Source of the DNA: Planctomycetota bacterium | GTDB taxonomy: Bacteria; Planctomycetota; Planctomycetia; Isosphaerales; Isosphaeraceae | NCBI GenBank assembly: GCA_028291545.1 | Contig: JAQGHR010000068.1 | Location: 118,809-182,808 of the forward strand | Direction of reading: 5' to 3' | DNA length: 64,000 nucleotides | Part shown: one piece after another, positions 62,607 to 64,000 of the stretch | Layout: every line of letters starts with the position of its first letter | Position numbering within the stretch: the first letter of the stretch is position 1 | Position numbers and translations under genes: made by a program | Notes under the pieces: generated by a model | Database searches by the model: none | Seen by the model: only the letters and a program-made list of their open reading frames with translations | Told to the model about the DNA's origin: nothing

Positions 62607-63695
62607 ATGAGCGTGGTAGCCACGGTGGAACAGCTCGCCGCGCTCGTCCGCGGCCACCTGGTTGGCGACGGGAACGTCGCGATCCAGTCGGCCCGTCCCG
62701 TCGCCGAAGCCGGCCCGGGCGACATCACCTTTATTGATGATGAGCGGTATGCCAAGATGCTCCGCTCCTCGCCCGCCTCGGCGGCGATTGTGGGGCCGCA
62801 CTTCAAGAAATTCGCCCCGTCGGACCGGGATCTGCCGGTCATCGAGGTCGAGGACCCCCGCTCCGCGTTCGTCGCGGTGCGGACCCACCTCAAGGGCGAA
62901 GCCAAACCCCGCTGGACCGGAATCCATCCCCAGGCGTTCGTCGCGCCGACGGCCAGGATCGGCCCGGACGTGGCCATCTATCCGTTCGTTTATGTCGGCG
63001 AGGACGCCGAGATCGGCGAGGGCACGACCCTTGAGCCGGGCGTCGTCATCGGCGATCGCTGCAAGGTCGGCCGCGATTGTGTGCTGCATCCCCACGTCGT
63101 GCTCTACGAGAGCGTGACCCTGGGCGATCGCGTCGAGGTCCATGCCGGCACGGTTTTAGGAGCCGACGGGTTCGGCTACCGGATGGCCGAGGGGCGGCAC
63201 GTCAAGATGCCGCAGACCGGTTCCGTGGACGTTCATGACGACGTGGAGATCGGCTCGAACTGCTCGATCGACCGGGGGACCTTCGAGGCCACGGTCATCG
63301 GCGAGGGCACGAAGATCGACAACCTCGTCATGATCGGCCACAACAACCGGATCGGGAAGCACAACCTGCTTTGCGGTCAGGTCGGGATCGCCGGGAGCTG
63401 CAAGACGGGCGATTACGTCGTCATGGCCGGCCAGGCGGGGATCAAGGATCACACCGAGATCGGCGACAAGTCGATCGTCGGGGCCCAGGCCGGGGTTCAC
63501 CGCAACGTGCCCGGCGGCCAGCAAGTTCTCGGCTCGCCGGCCATCCCTGTGCGCGAGCAGCGCCGCATTTTCCAGATGATCGCCCGCCTGCCCGATTTCA
63601 ACCGCCAGCTCCGCGAACTTGCCGCCCAGGTTGCCGTTCTCACCGCGGCCAATCCGAACGAGCCGGAGCCGGATCGGCATATGGAAGATTATTGA
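62607..63695 (+). CDS. lpxD: UDP-3-O-acylglucosamine N-acyltransferase
   Basis: 362 residues from ATG 62607, AAGGA just upstream. Uridine-binding N domain (about 1-110, PVAEAGPGDITFIDDERYA) then a left-handed beta-helix of hexapeptide repeats (IGPDVAIYPFVYVGEDAEIG, VVIGDRCKVGRDCVLHP, ADGFGYRMAEGRHVKMPQ with the catalytic His nearby). It adds an acyl chain to lipid A precursors, supporting an LPS-bearing outer membrane. Confidence 0.95.
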   Translation: MSVVATVEQLAALVRGHLVGDGNVAIQSARPVAEAGPGDITFIDDERYAKMLRSSPASAAIVGPHFKKFAPSDRDLPVIEVEDPRSAFVAVRTHLKGEAKPRWTGIHPQAFVAPTARIGPDVAIYPFVYVGEDAEIGEGTTLEPGVVIGDRCKVGRDCVLHPHVVLYESVTLGDRVEVHAGTVLGADGFGYRMAEGRHVKMPQTGSVDVHDDVEIGSNCSIDRGTFEATVIGEGTKIDNLVMIGHNNRIGKHNLLCGQVGIAGSCKTGDYVVMAGQAGIKDHTEIGDKSIVGAQAGVHRNVPGGQQVLGSPAIPVREQRRIFQMIARLPDFNRQLRELAAQVAVLTAANPNEPEPDRHMEDY

Positions 63696-64000
63696 ATGGG
63701 GGATATGAGACGGGAACGTGACAGTGGGGCGGGCGTCCCCGCCCGCCTACAAACGCGTTTGGATCGGAGAATGCGGGCAGGGACGCCCGCCCCACTGGCA
63801 AGGATCGCAGGCGATCCAGGGCCGCCATTGTCGCCACGATCAGGGCCGCCAACATTACATCCACCTCGGCCAACCGCCCCCGCAGGACCAGCCAGGCCGA
63901 GGTCGCCTGGATCAAGCCGGCGAACAGGCCGACCGTCGCCCCCATCCGTCGCGCGGCCATGAACCCGACGCCCAGGCAAAGCACAATCGCCGCCAGCGCC
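63640..64000 (-). CDS. Partial membrane protein, GT-39/ArnT-like, running off the right edge
   Basis: Only the C-terminal part is in the window; the gene begins beyond 64000. Two hydrophobic helices read AALAAIVLCLGVGFMAARRM-like and VGLFAGLIQATSAWLVLRG, followed by LAEVDVMLAALIVATMAAL, a GT-C glycosyltransferase pattern (LxEVD...). The frame then passes through the 63722-63797 repeat (GRASLPAFSDPNAF and so on) and overlaps the lpxD end by 56 bases, so the true gene may have been cut short by the repeat. Confidence 0.5.
   Translation of the reverse strand, partial: ALAAIVLCLGVGFMAARRMGATVGLFAGLIQATSAWLVLRGRLAEVDVMLAALIVATMAALDRLRSLPVGRASLPAFSDPNAFVGGRGRPPHCHVPVSYPPFNNLPYADPAPARSDWPR
63722..63797. 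repeat. 76-base repeat with 18-base perfect inverted ends
   Basis: Ends CAGTGGGGCGGGCGTCCC (63722-63739) and GGGACGCCCGCCCCACTG (63780-63797) are exact reverse complements around a 40-base centre. It lies 27 bases after lpxD and inside the minus-strand reading frame of the edge gene. It looks like a non-coding, dispersed palindromic element. Confidence 0.9.

Overview
The window reads as a chromosomal segment of a high-GC planctomycete, most likely of the Isosphaeraceae group. This is inferred from several traits seen together: three Ser/Thr protein kinases, three sigma-70-like genes of which two are divergent, a protein with a planctomycete-type cytochrome c domain (one CTGCH haem site), an LEPR-like N-terminal motif, LpxD (a Gram-negative-type envelope), and many short palindromic repeats at gene ends. 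Nearly all of it is coding, on both strands. I see no rRNA, tRNA, CRISPR array, transposase or phage genes.

Layout. 0-13.6 kb: a membrane Ser/Thr kinase followed by two small membrane proteins; an ECF sigma factor with its likely anti-sigma; a second kinase with a C-terminal extracytoplasmic domain; a redoxin; a divergent sigma-like protein; a minus-strand run of TIM-barrel isomerase, unknown protein, HEPN protein and small conserved protein; a HAD phosphatase; an alpha/beta hydrolase. 13.6-21 kb: a palindrome-rich divergent promoter region, then a 1032-residue membrane-bound sigma-54-type activator, a methyltransferase, a Lys/Ala-rich c-type cytochrome protein, a cupin and an L7/L12-like small protein. 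21-32.6 kb: glgC, a third atypical kinase, accA, a polytopic membrane protein, a four-gene two-component cluster on the minus strand, then panC-panD and lgt.

32.6-45.4 kb: moxR and an FHA protein; a minus-strand glycine-cleavage locus (gcvT, gcvH, gcvPA, gcvPB) that also holds a Uma2-type nuclease gene, a 78-residue protein and a lipoate/octanoate ligase that could lipoylate GcvH; a CNNM/CorC membrane protein; a fused TsaC/Sua5-like and low-molecular-weight phosphatase protein; a DUF493-like protein; a 29-codon gene for a very basic peptide. 45.6-54 kb: rfbA, trxB, ftsH, a phosphohexomutase, a HAD-IB phosphatase, a second divergent sigma-like protein, a Bcp-type peroxiredoxin and an archease. 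54-64 kb: a PfkB sugar kinase; a purine locus in which PurL carries two N-terminal PurS-like segments and is separated from PurQ by a NYN-domain protein; tyrA; a HAD hydrolase; lpxD; and the edge of a glycosyltransferase-like membrane gene that runs off the right end.

Most items are recognisable housekeeping or signalling genes. The most unusual are: the paired divergent sigma proteins, one with an envelope-targeting-like N terminus; the palindrome array in front of the PDZ-like/multi-TM/GAF/AAA+ activator; the HEPN operon; the NYN gene inside the purine locus; the Uma2 insertion in the gcv locus; the 29-residue basic peptide; and the repeat family that contributes codons to panD and to the right-edge gene.
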